From Chloroflexota bacterium (lineage in GTDB: Bacteria; Chloroflexota; Limnocylindria; Limnocylindrales; CSP1-4), in contig JAKAHX010000005.1 in the NCBI GenBank assembly GCA_021814735.1, positions 1 to 18,146 of the forward strand: DNA of 18,146 bases. The letters are read 5' to 3'. Positions 6,974-13,765 of the stretch are shown here, piece after piece; the stretch's first letter is position 1; each line of letters opens with the position of its first letter. Position numbers and translations under genes: made by a program. Below the pieces are notes generated by a model that saw only the letters and a list, made by a program, of their open reading frames with translations, ran no database searches and was not told where the DNA came from.

Positions 6974-7495
6974 CTACCCAGCAAGAGCCAAGGCGGGTTG
7001 TCGCTGGCCTTCATCGGCGGCGGGTCGTTTCGGACGCATCTCGCCAAGGATCAGAGCGCCGTGGAGATCCTCGTAGAACGATCCGGTCTCAGCGAGATTC
7101 CGCGTGAGGAGCTCCAGCGCCGGACTGCGCGTGGAGAGCACGAGGTCGAGAACCGCCTCGCTGAAGACCAACCCGCTGCGCACGGCCCCCACCTGCGGGG
7201 CCGGGGCGACTTGTGGCATCGGCTGTGGCCCGAACACGGGTTCCCATGTCGTGCCCGTGGCCTCGGCCAAACGGTTGAGCAGGCGGACGTTCACGGCGTG
7301 TCGGCCCGTTTCGGCTCGCGCGATCACGGACTGCGATGTGCCGGCGAGCCTGGCCATCTGGTCTTGCGTCAGGCCGCGCTCGACCCGGAGTCGGACGATG
7401 GCTCGTGCGACGGCCTCAAATGGGTACTCCTCCTCGTAGGATTTGCGGAACTCCGGATTGCTGTCCCACTCGGCCTCAAGCTTCTTCCAGGTCAT
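6974..7495 (-). CDS. higA: HigA-like antitoxin with long C-terminal extension
   Basis: 173 aa XRE-family DNA-binding antitoxin, expected to neutralise the upstream toxin and repress the operon. The N-terminal lead (EWDSNPEFRKSYEEEYPFE) is typical of HigA proteins. The HTH covers about 29-83 (RAIVRLRVERGLTQDQMARL, GTSQSVIARAETGRHAVN, LLNRLAEATGT). After a Pro/Gln-rich linker (88-101) comes a 70-residue extension with hydrophobic patches (GLVFSEAVLDLVLS, SPALELLTRNLAE, FYEDLHGALILGE). Classical HigA antitoxins end soon after the HTH. In TAC systems such an added tail is the chaperone-addiction (ChAD) region that makes the antitoxin depend on SecB, so I infer that role here. The ATG at 7495 is 10 bases after the toxin stop, with a modest GGGGAC site. 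Confidence 0.88.
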   Translation of the reverse strand: MTWKKLEAEWDSNPEFRKSYEEEYPFEAVARAIVRLRVERGLTQDQMARLAGTSQSVIARAETGRHAVNVRLLNRLAEATGTTWEPVFGPQPMPQVAPAPQVGAVRSGLVFSEAVLDLVLSTRSPALELLTRNLAETGSFYEDLHGALILGEMRPKRPAADEGQRQPALALAG

Positions 7496-7505
7496 CGCCC
7501 GTCCC

Positions 7506-7898
7506 CTAACACTGCTTCAGGCATTCACTGTCGGCGAACGCCTTCGCCCTGGCGTGCAGGGCCCTGTACTCGGCACTGGAAAGGGCTTGCTTCTTCTTCT
7601 GCCTCACCTCGGAAAGGCACAAGCGGTTGCCAACGCACACGCCGAACAGGCGAAATGCGAGGTTCGACCAATTGATCTTCACTTCCAATAGTGGCGGGTC
7701 GAGATCGAGGTTGATCTGCTCCAGATACTTGGCCCCGGACAACCGACCGGCGTCCTCGATCCGGTTGAAGACGAACTTGATGCGTGTCCGTACCTTTTCG
7801 GCCTCGTCGCGCTGCGCGCGGGGTTCCTCGAGCCAAGCGAGCACGTCGGGCGAGGGGCAGATCTCCAGGCCGTGTCGCGTACCACTCTCGCTAGGCAT
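7506..7898 (-). CDS. Divergent RelE/HigB-like toxin
   Basis: 130 aa from the ATG at 7898. First gene of the TAC operon, so the likely toxin: HigB/RelE-fold toxins cut mRNA in or near the ribosome. Support comes mainly from position and pattern: VLAWLEEPRAQ then VRTRIKFVFNRIEDAGRLSG (the two helices and PxL-type link of the family), LLEVKINWSNLAFRLFGVCVG (the lwElR..yRi.y strand pair) and RQKKKQALSSAEYRALHARA (the hgF.KKtqkTP..Ei..A..r end). The family match is clear in outline but not close to HigB1 of M. tuberculosis. The tail ECLKQC is cysteine-rich. The start is doubtful: a palindrome and a -10-like TATACC abut the ATG, the frame stays open to 8006, and GTG at 7844 is a shorter option. Confidence 0.78.
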   Translation of the reverse strand: MPSESGTRHGLEICPSPDVLAWLEEPRAQRDEAEKVRTRIKFVFNRIEDAGRLSGAKYLEQINLDLDPPLLEVKINWSNLAFRLFGVCVGNRLCLSEVRQKKKQALSSAEYRALHARAKAFADSECLKQC

Positions 7899-7907
7899 GG
7901 TATAGCA
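7899..7907 (-). promoter_or_regulatory. Candidate -10 element of the TAC operon
   Basis: On the minus strand TGC-TATACC lies immediately before the ATG at 7898, and TTGCAC (7911-7916) is a short distance further upstream. If it is used, transcription starts near 7892, inside the assigned toxin start, which would require a later start codon. It overlaps the palindrome at 7901-7918. Confidence 0.3.
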
Positions 7908-7918
7908 CTTGTGCAATA
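7901..7918. promoter_or_regulatory. Candidate HigA operator palindrome
   Basis: TATAGCAC-TT-GTGCAATA: 8-bp arms around a 2-base centre, 7 of 8 positions symmetric. It sits 2 bases upstream of the toxin ATG and overlaps the -10-like element, the place where a HigA-type repressor would autoregulate its operon. Binding is inferred from position and symmetry. Confidence 0.5.
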
Positions 7919-8226
7919 GCCGCTCGCCGAAGGCGGCGTGAGCTAGCCGGGGTCGCCTGTTGCCGGTTGCCGCCGAAGCGGGCGCCCGCCCGGAAGACAG
8001 CGACATAGTAGTGCGCGCGCCGGGGTGTCTTCTGTCCCATCATGCCGCTCGTGCGCGTCGAGACGCCTTCGCCCGGCTCGGATGATGGTGGAGGCTGTCG
8101 CGCTGCTACGAGGGAACCGAGGCAAGCGCCCTCGCTTGGCTGGAAGTGGCTGCGCTCGGCTACCGGTTCGCGCGCCTGCGGGCGGAACCTGCCTGACCCT
8201 TCGGCCCCACACCGAAGACGAATGCG
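7919..8226. other. Gene-free stretch upstream of the TAC operon
   Basis: About 300 bases. No supported gene. A plus-strand run ending near 8197 (reading YEGTEASALAWLEVAALGYR) looks protein-like for about 35 codons, but it has a stop just upstream and no start codon, so at best it is a gene remnant. GC rises again here towards the chromosomal level. Confidence 0.4.
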
Positions 8227-8634
8227 CTAGTCGCCGGGCTGCCCGACGCGCCGCTCCACGAAGAGGGCGGCTGCCCACACGAGGAGCGACACCCACAGGA
8301 CGAACACGACGTTCGAGACGAACGTGGCGAGTGGATCTGCCGTCCGGACGCTCAGGGCGGCCTCGGTCAGCAGCCCCACGCCGAGCCCAAGAGCAGCGGC
8401 CCGCCGCGGGTGGAGTGCCGGCCCTCGGGACGGAGGACGCGCCCGCCACCGGTTGATGGCCTCCGCGACGGCGACCGCGCCGACGACGGCCGCGACCCCG
8501 ATGACCAGCGTCTCGACGAGCGTCACGAAGGGCGCATCGGACCGCATGACGACCCCCGGCGCAAGGACCGCGAGAACGACCAGACCGACGACCGCGCCTC
8601 GTCGCACGTTCAGGAGTTGCCTGGGTGTTTGCAT
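8227..8634 (-). CDS. Small four-helix membrane protein, unknown function
   Basis: 135 aa from the ATG at 8634. Four hydrophobic segments are evident: AVVGLVVLAVLAPGVVM (about 13-30), VTLVETLVIGVAAVVGAVAV (about 36-58), AALGLGVGLLTEAALSV (about 79-96) and VSNVVFVLWVSLLVWAAAL (about 103-123). An Arg/Pro-rich loop (INRWRARPPSRGPALHPRR) separates helices 2 and 3 and is probably cytoplasmic by the positive-inside rule. The first residues (MQTPRQLLNVRRG) are basic, consistent with an inside N-terminus. I do not recognise the family. The frame is open upstream to 8799, but that extension is low-complexity and the ATG is followed directly by the membrane core; GAGG lies close ahead of it. It is on the same strand as the TAC operon but 328 bases upstream of it. 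Confidence 0.66.
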   Translation of the reverse strand: MQTPRQLLNVRRGAVVGLVVLAVLAPGVVMRSDAPFVTLVETLVIGVAAVVGAVAVAEAINRWRARPPSRGPALHPRRAAALGLGVGLLTEAALSVRTADPLATFVSNVVFVLWVSLLVWAAALFVERRVGQPGD

Positions 8635-8984
8635 CGCCTCGGACCTTCCAAGAAAGACCAAGCGCCCGTCATCCGCCGGCAGTCTCTCCCGAGTGCTCCC
8701 AGAGGTCAAGCGCCGTTCCGCCCCGGTCGATGCACACCTCGCGTGCCCGGTTTCATGCAGGGGCTGTGAGGGAGCACGCTGGAGCCGCGCTGCAGCCATT
8801 CGATGTCGAGCGGATCGTCGAGGTCGACGTCTCTGGAGACCTCATCCTGCCCACTTGAGCTGAGGCCACTCGGGTGAGCCCCCAGTTGAGCCCCCGACTC
8901 GGTGATACGGGGCGTCACTGGGCGGCACACAACGGCCGACGACGCCGAACAACCGTTCGTTTCGTGCGGAACACGGGGGAGATT
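8635..8984. other. Gene-free stretch at the 3' side of tRNA-His
   Basis: 350 bases with no supported gene; it would be the tRNA-proximal edge of the accessory region. It contains the direct repeat at 8875-8895. I looked for an integrase frame or a second copy of the tRNA 3' end and found neither here. Confidence 0.4.
8875..8895. repeat. Short direct repeat
   Basis: TGAGCCCCC occurs at 8875-8883 and again at 8887-8895, 12 bases apart start to start, about 90 bases from the tRNA-His 3' end. Significance is unknown; integrase arm sites near attachment sites can look like this. Confidence 0.4.
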
Positions 8985-9061
8985 TGGGGTGGCCTGCGGG
9001 ACTTGAACCCGCAACCATCGGATCCACAATCCGATGCTCTGCCGATTGAGCTAAGGCCACC
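8985..9061 (-). tRNA. tRNA-His (anticodon GTG)
   Basis: On the minus strand the acceptor GTGGCCT (9060-9054) pairs with AGGCCAC (8995-8989). The anticodon arm is TCGGA-TTGTGGA-TCCGA, giving GTG, and the T arm is GCGGG-TTCAAGT-CCCGC. The base before the acceptor (9061) is G, the extra G-1 of tRNA-His, and the discriminator at 8988 is C, which pairs with it. CCA is encoded at 8987-8985. Confidence 0.96.
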
Positions 9062-9324
9062 GCGGGGGCCGTCACGTCGACGGTCGCACACGAGCCGCAC
9101 CGTCGAACACGAGGCGGGCGCGCGGAAGTGTACTCCAATTCCCGTCGAAGCCGGGCACTTCTCGCCGCTCGACTCTGCCGCGGCCGCCTGCCGCCGCCGC
9201 CTGGTCGAGACCACCGCGCCGGGGCACACGCGGATTGCCGTTCCGCGTCGCGGGGTCGGCGCTGGTACCGCCGGATGCCGCCGGACCCGGACCACCGGGC
9301 GATAGGGAACCCGCGGCACGTCAC

Positions 9325-9330
9325 CTAGCC
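9325..9330 (+). promoter_or_regulatory. Candidate -10 box of the CAP gene
   Basis: TAGCCT fits TAnnnT and would start transcription near 9337, leaving a leader of about 40 bases that contains the GGAGG at 9361-9365. A GTG at 9339 could be read as a leaderless start, but its frame is not the CAP frame. Confidence 0.3.
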
Positions 9331-9360
9331 TCCCTGCAGTGCCACGCCGGTGGCCTGCTC

Positions 9361-9365
9361 GGAGG
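9361..9365 (+). promoter_or_regulatory. Ribosome binding site deciding a TTG start
   Basis: GGAGG lies 10 bases before the in-frame TTG at 9376, which opens directly onto the basic head of a signal peptide. This favours a TTG start for the CAP gene over in-frame codons further upstream. Confidence 0.55.
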
Positions 9366-9375
9366 CCGTGCCAGC

Positions 9376-10320
9376 TTGATCCCGTCGCGCTCCCGCCTCG
9401 CCCGCCTGGCCTCGGTGTTCCTGCTCACGGTCACCGTGGTGGGCTGGGCATTCGCCGGGCCCGCGGCGTCGGTGGTGCGGGCATGGGACCCCGGGACCTT
9501 CAGCAGCGCCGACGAGACCCTCCTCTTCACGCTGACCAACCAGGCGCGCGCCTCCGCCGGACTGGCACCGCTCCGCTGGGACAGCCAGCTGGCGAGCATC
9601 GCCCGCTGGCGGGCGCAGGACATGTCGGTCCGGGGGTACTTCTCGCACGACATCCCGCCGGGCCCCGGGTTCGCCCCGACCACGGAGCGGGTCTTCTACT
9701 ACATGGACCAGCGGGGCGTCCAGTACGTGCTCGCGGGCGAGAACATCGGCTGGGACAACGCCGCGGACGACCAGGCGACGCCCTACATCCAGCAGATGTT
9801 CATGAACTCGCCGGAGCACCGGTCGAACATCCTGGGGGCCCTCTGGGATTCCATGGGTGTCGGGGCCTACAAGGGCACCAACGGGGTGATGATGTACTGC
9901 GTCCTGTTCAAGGAGACCAGGGCTGCGGCGACGCCGACCCCGACTCCGCGCCCCACGACCCGACCGACCCAGCGGCCGGTGCAGGCGCCCACGCCGCCCC
10001 CGACCCAGTCACCCACGCCGCGACCGGCGCCCGCGGCAACCGCCCGCCCGACCCACGCCCCGACACCGCAGCCAACCCCGACGCCGACGGCCAGCCCGAT
10101 CGCCACGCCCTCGCCCACGCTCGAGGCGCCGGTCGAGACCGCGACCCCGACGCCGGCCGCGACCCCGACGCCGGCGGCGACCCCGGTCCCGCCCGCCCCG
10201 ACGCCGCCCGCGGCCGTGCCTGCCGGGCGGACCGACCAGCGGATCCTCGATGACGCGCCCACGCCGGGGCTGGTCGAGACGCTGATCGGCGGGATGCTGG
10301 GCGCGGGCCCGGGCAACTGA
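9376..10320 (+). CDS. Secreted CAP-domain (SCP/PR-1, YkwD-like) protein with Thr/Pro-rich tail
   Basis: 314 aa. A signal peptide (basic SRSRLAR, core ASVFLLTVTVVGWAFAG, likely cut near 30-36) sends it out of the cell. The CAP domain spans about 45-190: the start NQARASAGLAPLRWDSQL, then GYFSHD with H91, GENIGWDN with E122 and MNSPEHRSNIL with H148. These supply the conserved His/Glu/His cavity residues. Bacterial CAP proteins are exported, and their biochemical activity is mostly undefined. Residues about 193-290 are a Thr/Pro/Ala tail of PTPTP-type repeats, probably an extended cell-wall or surface spacer. The last 25 residues (LVETLIGGMLGAGPGN) include a short hydrophobic patch but no sortase motif. 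The start is the TTG with GGAGG upstream; some callers would choose 9235. It is followed by the ABC genes but has its own promoter. Confidence 0.88.
   Translation: MIPSRSRLARLASVFLLTVTVVGWAFAGPAASVVRAWDPGTFSSADETLLFTLTNQARASAGLAPLRWDSQLASIARWRAQDMSVRGYFSHDIPPGPGFAPTTERVFYYMDQRGVQYVLAGENIGWDNAADDQATPYIQQMFMNSPEHRSNILGALWDSMGVGAYKGTNGVMMYCVLFKETRAAATPTPTPRPTTRPTQRPVQAPTPPPTQSPTPRPAPAATARPTHAPTPQPTPTPTASPIATPSPTLEAPVETATPTPAATPTPAATPVPPAPTPPAAVPAGRTDQRILDDAPTPGLVETLIGGMLGAGPGN
10141..10194 (+). repeat. 18-base tandem repeat in the CAP protein tail
   Basis: Two near-identical 18-base units (10141-10158 and 10159-10176, differing at the last base) and a partial third (10177-10194) encode ATPTPA-type hexapeptides. 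Such repeats can change in number by slippage, altering the length of the surface spacer. Confidence 0.7.
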
Positions 10321-10324
10321 CCGG

Positions 10325-10352
10325 GCAGCTGGCCGCGCAGCTGGCCGCGCAG
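10325..10352. repeat. 12-base tandem repeat after the CAP gene
   Basis: GCAGCTGGCCGC occurs twice in direct tandem (10325-10336, 10337-10348), followed by GCAG. It starts four bases after the CAP stop codon. No terminator stem is evident. Confidence 0.6.
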
Positions 10353-10397
10353 GCATCCAGCCGTCCTGACGCCGACCGCGGCCCGCTCGCGCCCCGG

Positions 10398-10403
10398 TAC
10401 ACT
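10398..10403 (+). promoter_or_regulatory. Candidate -10 box giving a leaderless ABC message
   Basis: TACACT, 6 bases, then the ATG at 10410. This spacing places the transcription start at or next to the A of ATG, the layout of a leaderless mRNA; no Shine-Dalgarno sequence is present. Confidence 0.5.
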
Positions 10404-10409
10404 GCCGCC

Positions 10410-11162
10410 ATGCCGCCCATCCTCGAGGCCCGCGACCTGGCCCGGACGTACCGTGTCGGCGACGGTGAGGTGCGGGCCCTCCAGGGTGTCTCGCTGGCCG
10501 TGCAGCCCGGCGAGTTCGTGGCGCTCATGGGCCCCTCCGGCAGCGGCAAGACCACGCTGCTGCAGCTGCTCGGCGGGCTCGATCGGCCCACGGCGGGCGA
10601 GGTGGTCCTGGACGGGGTGACCATCTCGTCGCTCGACGACGATGCGGCCACGAAGCTGCGCCGGGACAGGACCGGGTTCGTCTTCCAGGCGTTCAACCTG
10701 GTCCCGCTGCTCTCCGCCCGGGAGAACGTGGCGCTGCCGTTCCTCCTCGCCGGGCGGGACCCGCTCGACGCGGAGACGACGGCTCGCGTGGACGAGGCGC
10801 TGGCCCTGGTGGATCTCGCGGCCAAGGCGGATCGCCGGCCCGACGAGCTGGCCTTCGGCGAGCAGCAGCGGGTGGCGATCGCGCGGGCCATCGCGGGCCG
10901 CCCCGTGATCCTCTTCGCCGACGAACCGACGGGCAACCTGGACTACGCCACGGGCCTCGAGATCATGGACTACCTGTTCCGCTCCTGTGCCGAGCGGGGC
11001 CAGACCGTGGTGCTCGTCACCCACGACGCCCAGGCCGGTGCCTTCGCCGACCGGGTCCTCTTCCTGCGCGACGGGCGGGTGCTCGAGGAGATCCGGCTGG
11101 GTCGGCGCGCGGAACACCCGGCCCGGCCCCTGATCGAGCGACTCGCCCAGCTGGGGCAGTAG
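10410..11162 (+). CDS. ABC transporter ATP-binding protein (LolD/MacB type)
   Basis: 250 aa ATPase that would power the FtsX-like permease encoded 6 bases downstream. Visible motifs: Walker A GPSGSGKTT (41-49), Q-loop VFQAFNLVPLLS (Q93), Walker B VILFADEPTGNLD (D171, E172) and H-loop VTHD (H205). The signature motif, usually LSGGQ, reads LAFGE here (147-151), followed by a normal QQRVAIARAIA. The central glycine (G150) is kept, but the Ser and first Gly are replaced. FNLVPLLSARENV and EPTGNLD place it in the LolD/MacB/FtsE group, which drives mechanotransmission rather than classic substrate import. The start is an ATG with a TACACT box 6 bases ahead. The substrate cannot be told: lipoprotein, lipid, peptide and antibiotic export are all possible. 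Confidence 0.93.
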   Translation: MPPILEARDLARTYRVGDGEVRALQGVSLAVQPGEFVALMGPSGSGKTTLLQLLGGLDRPTAGEVVLDGVTISSLDDDAATKLRRDRTGFVFQAFNLVPLLSARENVALPFLLAGRDPLDAETTARVDEALALVDLAAKADRRPDELAFGEQQRVAIARAIAGRPVILFADEPTGNLDYATGLEIMDYLFRSCAERGQTVVLVTHDAQAGAFADRVLFLRDGRVLEEIRLGRRAEHPARPLIERLAQLGQ

Positions 11163-11168
11163 GGGCCG

Positions 11169-13757
11169 ATGCGCGGACCCCGGGGCATGGGCTGGCGGTG
11201 GCTCCGCCGGCGCCCGCTGCGCACCGTCCTCACGATTGCCGGCATCGCGATCGGCGTTGCGCTCGTGGTCGCGGCACTCTCGGTGCAGGCCGCGGTGGCG
11301 GACGGCGCGGCACGGTACGCGGCCGCGCTTTCCGGTCGGGCGGACCTCACGGTCCATGCCTTCGGGGAGGGCACGCTCTCGGCCGGGACGGTCGACGCGA
11401 TCGCGGGGACGCCGGGGGTCATCGCGACGTCGCCCCAGGTGCGGCGTCCGACCTTCGCCACCGCCGGCACCACGACCCTGGGCGCGGTGACCGTGGTGGG
11501 CGTGGACCCGGCGGCCGATCGCGCGCTGCACGACGAGACGCTGGCTTCCGGCGCGTTCCTGGCGTCCTCGGACGCCGGCGGGGCACTGGTGCCGCTCGGC
11601 TGGGCCCGGGCGCATGACCTCGGGATCGGCTCGCGGTTCTCGCTGGTCGGCGGTGGTGGCGAGGCCACGCTCACGGTCCGCGGCCTGCTCACCGACGCGG
11701 GGCCGGCACTGGCGGATGGCGGGCGGCTGGTGTACACGACGATCGGCGCCGCCCGTGCCCTGTTCGGCATCGACGCGGGGGCGGCCGACCTGGTCGAGGT
11801 CCGGGTTGACCCGGCCGTCGGCGTGGCGCAGGTGGAGACGCGGCTGGAGAGCCGGCTGACGAGCCAGCCCTACGTCCTCTCGACGGCGGCCGACGCGGCC
11901 GCGGCCCTGGGCGGCGCGACCCGCGACGTGGGCTCGGGCCTCCTGGTGGTGGCCGCGATCGTCCTGTTCGTGGGCGCCCTGCTCGTGTCCGACGCGCTGG
12001 CCATGTCGGTCGGCGAGCGCACGCGCGAGGTGGGGCTGCTGCGGGTGGCGGGGGCCACGCGCGGGCAGGTCCGGCGCATGGTGCTGGAGGAGGCCTGGTG
12101 GCTCGGGCTGGCCGGCACCGTCCTCGGGACGATCGCCGGCGCGGCCGCGGCGGTGATCCTCGCCTCGGCGGTCGGGTCCCTGAGCGGAGCCCCGGTCGCG
12201 TTCGGCGTGCTGGACCCCGGCGCGCTCGCCGTGGGCGTGCTCCTCGGCGTGCTGGTGACGCTGGCGGCGGCACTCGAGCCCGCGTGGCGGACCGGGCGGG
12301 TGTCGCCCGTCGAGGCGGTGCGACGCGGCCCGCAACTGGCGGCGCCCGCGTCACGCGTGCGCGGCATCGCGATCGCCGGCACGGTGGCGGCCGTGGTGGG
12401 CGTGGCAGCGCTGGTGGCGGGCGGGTGGGCAACCGGCGGGGCCTCGGTGCTGGCCGGTACCGCCGCGCGCTCGACGAACGCGACGGGGATCCCCGCCCCG
12501 GCCGCGGGGCTCGGTGGCGCCCTGGCGGCCCTGGCGCTGCTGCTGGCGGCTGGCGTCATCTCGCCGCTCGTCCTGCGGCTGGCCGGGTGGCTGGTGTCGG
12601 CAGCGACGTTCCCTGTGCGCCGGCTGCTGCGCCCGGAGCTCCGGCTCGCGCGCGGGGCCCTCACGCACGATCCCGGGCGCATCGCCGTCTCCCTCGCCGC
12701 GCTCGGCGTGGGGCTCGGGCTGGTGGTCGCCCTGGCCGGGGTGGCGCAGGGGACGCGGCAGGCCGGAGAGGCGTGGGTCCGGGACGTAGCGCCTGCCGAC
12801 GCCGCCGTGGTGGCGATCTCGCCCGTCCCCGTCGACCTGGGCAGCGACCTCGCCGCCGTCCGCGGCGTGGCCTCGGTCACGCCGATCCGGCTCTTCGACG
12901 TGGCGATCGCCGGCCGCCTGGCGTCGGCGATGGCCGTGGACCCGGCGACATACGAGGCCCTGGGCGCACTGAGCGTCGAGGGAGGGAGTCGCGCCGCGGC
13001 GTTCGCCGCGCTGCAGGCGGGTGGTTCCGCGCTGGTCCCACGGTCGCTGGCGAGCCGGTTCGGGCTGCAGGTCGGCGACCTGCTCGTGCTTCGGACGGCG
13101 CAGGGGGAGGCGCGGTTGCGGGTGGCGGGCGTGGTCGCGCACAGCATTCCCGGAACGGCGGGGGAATCGGTCGTCGTCTCGGCAGCGGACGCCGTGCGGT
13201 CGCTCGGGATCGCGGGGGCGTCGCTGTTCCTGGTGCGGGCCGCGCCCGGCGCCGCATCCGGGCTCGGGGCGCGCCTGGAGGCCGCCGCGTCGCCCTATGC
13301 CCTGTCGGTGGTGCGACCGTCGGCGATCGGGGGGGCCGTGACCGGCGCGCTCGACCGGACCTTCGGGCTGCTCGACCTGCTCGCGGTGGCCGCCGTGGTG
13401 GTGGCGGCCCTCTGCATCGTCGACGTGCTCGCCATGGACGTCCGGCAGCGCGTGGGCGAACTGGGCCTGCTGCGGGCCGCGGGACTCACGCGCCGGCAGG
13501 CGTGGCGCTTCGTGGTGGTGGAGGCCGGGATCCTGGGCCTCGCCGGTGCGTTCCTGGGGATCATCGGCGGCGTCGTCGCTGCCGGAGCGGTGCTCTTCCT
13601 CGGCGGGACGACCGGGCCGTCCGGTGTGCTGGAGGTGTCCTGGGGCGCGGTGCTCGCGGCGCTGGTCCTGGGAGTCGGCGGGTCGATGCTCGCCGCTGTC
13701 TACCCGGCGCGTCTCGCCGCACGGGTCGAGGTGGTACGGGCGGTGGGGGTCGAGTGA
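11169..13757 (+). CDS. FtsX-like ABC permease, two FtsX domains
   Basis: 862 aa membrane partner of the preceding ATPase. An N-terminal helix (TVLTIAGIAIGVALVVAALSV, about 19-39) is followed by an extracellular MacB-like region of roughly 200 residues. The first FtsX block follows (LLVVAAIVLFVGALLVSDAL, WWLGLAGTVLGTIAGAAAA and LAVGVLLGVLVTLAAALEP), with the cytoplasmic SVGERTREVGLLRVAGATRG coupling loop that contacts the ATPase. Two or three central helices precede a second extracellular region and a second FtsX block near the C-terminus, with its own loop (MDVRQRVGELGLLRAAGLTR). About ten membrane segments in all, the standard two-domain FtsX architecture. The ATG is 6 bases after the ATPase stop, so the pair forms an operon. 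Function follows the ATPase: energy-driven movement of a lipid- or protein-like substrate, unspecified. Confidence 0.92.
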   Translation: MRGPRGMGWRWLRRRPLRTVLTIAGIAIGVALVVAALSVQAAVADGAARYAAALSGRADLTVHAFGEGTLSAGTVDAIAGTPGVIATSPQVRRPTFATAGTTTLGAVTVVGVDPAADRALHDETLASGAFLASSDAGGALVPLGWARAHDLGIGSRFSLVGGGGEATLTVRGLLTDAGPALADGGRLVYTTIGAARALFGIDAGAADLVEVRVDPAVGVAQVETRLESRLTSQPYVLSTAADAAAALGGATRDVGSGLLVVAAIVLFVGALLVSDALAMSVGERTREVGLLRVAGATRGQVRRMVLEEAWWLGLAGTVLGTIAGAAAAVILASAVGSLSGAPVAFGVLDPGALAVGVLLGVLVTLAAALEPAWRTGRVSPVEAVRRGPQLAAPASRVRGIAIAGTVAAVVGVAALVAGGWATGGASVLAGTAARSTNATGIPAPAAGLGGALAALALLLAAGVISPLVLRLAGWLVSAATFPVRRLLRPELRLARGALTHDPGRIAVSLAALGVGLGLVVALAGVAQGTRQAGEAWVRDVAPADAAVVAISPVPVDLGSDLAAVRGVASVTPIRLFDVAIAGRLASAMAVDPATYEALGALSVEGGSRAAAFAALQAGGSALVPRSLASRFGLQVGDLLVLRTAQGEARLRVAGVVAHSIPGTAGESVVVSAADAVRSLGIAGASLFLVRAAPGAASGLGARLEAAASPYALSVVRPSAIGGAVTGALDRTFGLLDLLAVAAVVVAALCIVDVLAMDVRQRVGELGLLRAAGLTRRQAWRFVVVEAGILGLAGAFLGIIGGVVAAGAVLFLGGTTGPSGVLEVSWGAVLAALVLGVGGSMLAAVYPARLAARVEVVRAVGVE

Positions 13758-13765
13758 GGAGACCG

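Larger units (their letters stand above)
9062..9375. other. Intergenic stretch between tRNA-His and CAP gene
   Basis: 314 bases, no gene supported. A minus-strand TACACT (9127-9132) could be the -10 box for the tRNA, and a plus-strand TAGCCT (9325-9330) the one for the CAP gene. -35 boxes are not recognisable. Confidence 0.4.

Noticed and set aside
8085..8200. Protein-like plus-strand stretch reading YEGTEASALAWLEVAALGYRF
   Set aside because: About 35 codons, stop immediately upstream, no start codon, no family; could be a remnant but is not supportable as a gene.
8985..9061. tRNA-His as a proven attachment site
   Set aside because: No repeat of the tRNA 3' end and no tyrosine integrase were found in the window, so an att site is not annotated, only raised as a hypothesis.
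9867..12335. 822-codon minus-strand frame across the CAP and ABC genes
   Set aside because: No family motifs, arginine/glycine/glutamine-rich composition, and it overlaps two well-supported plus-strand genes.
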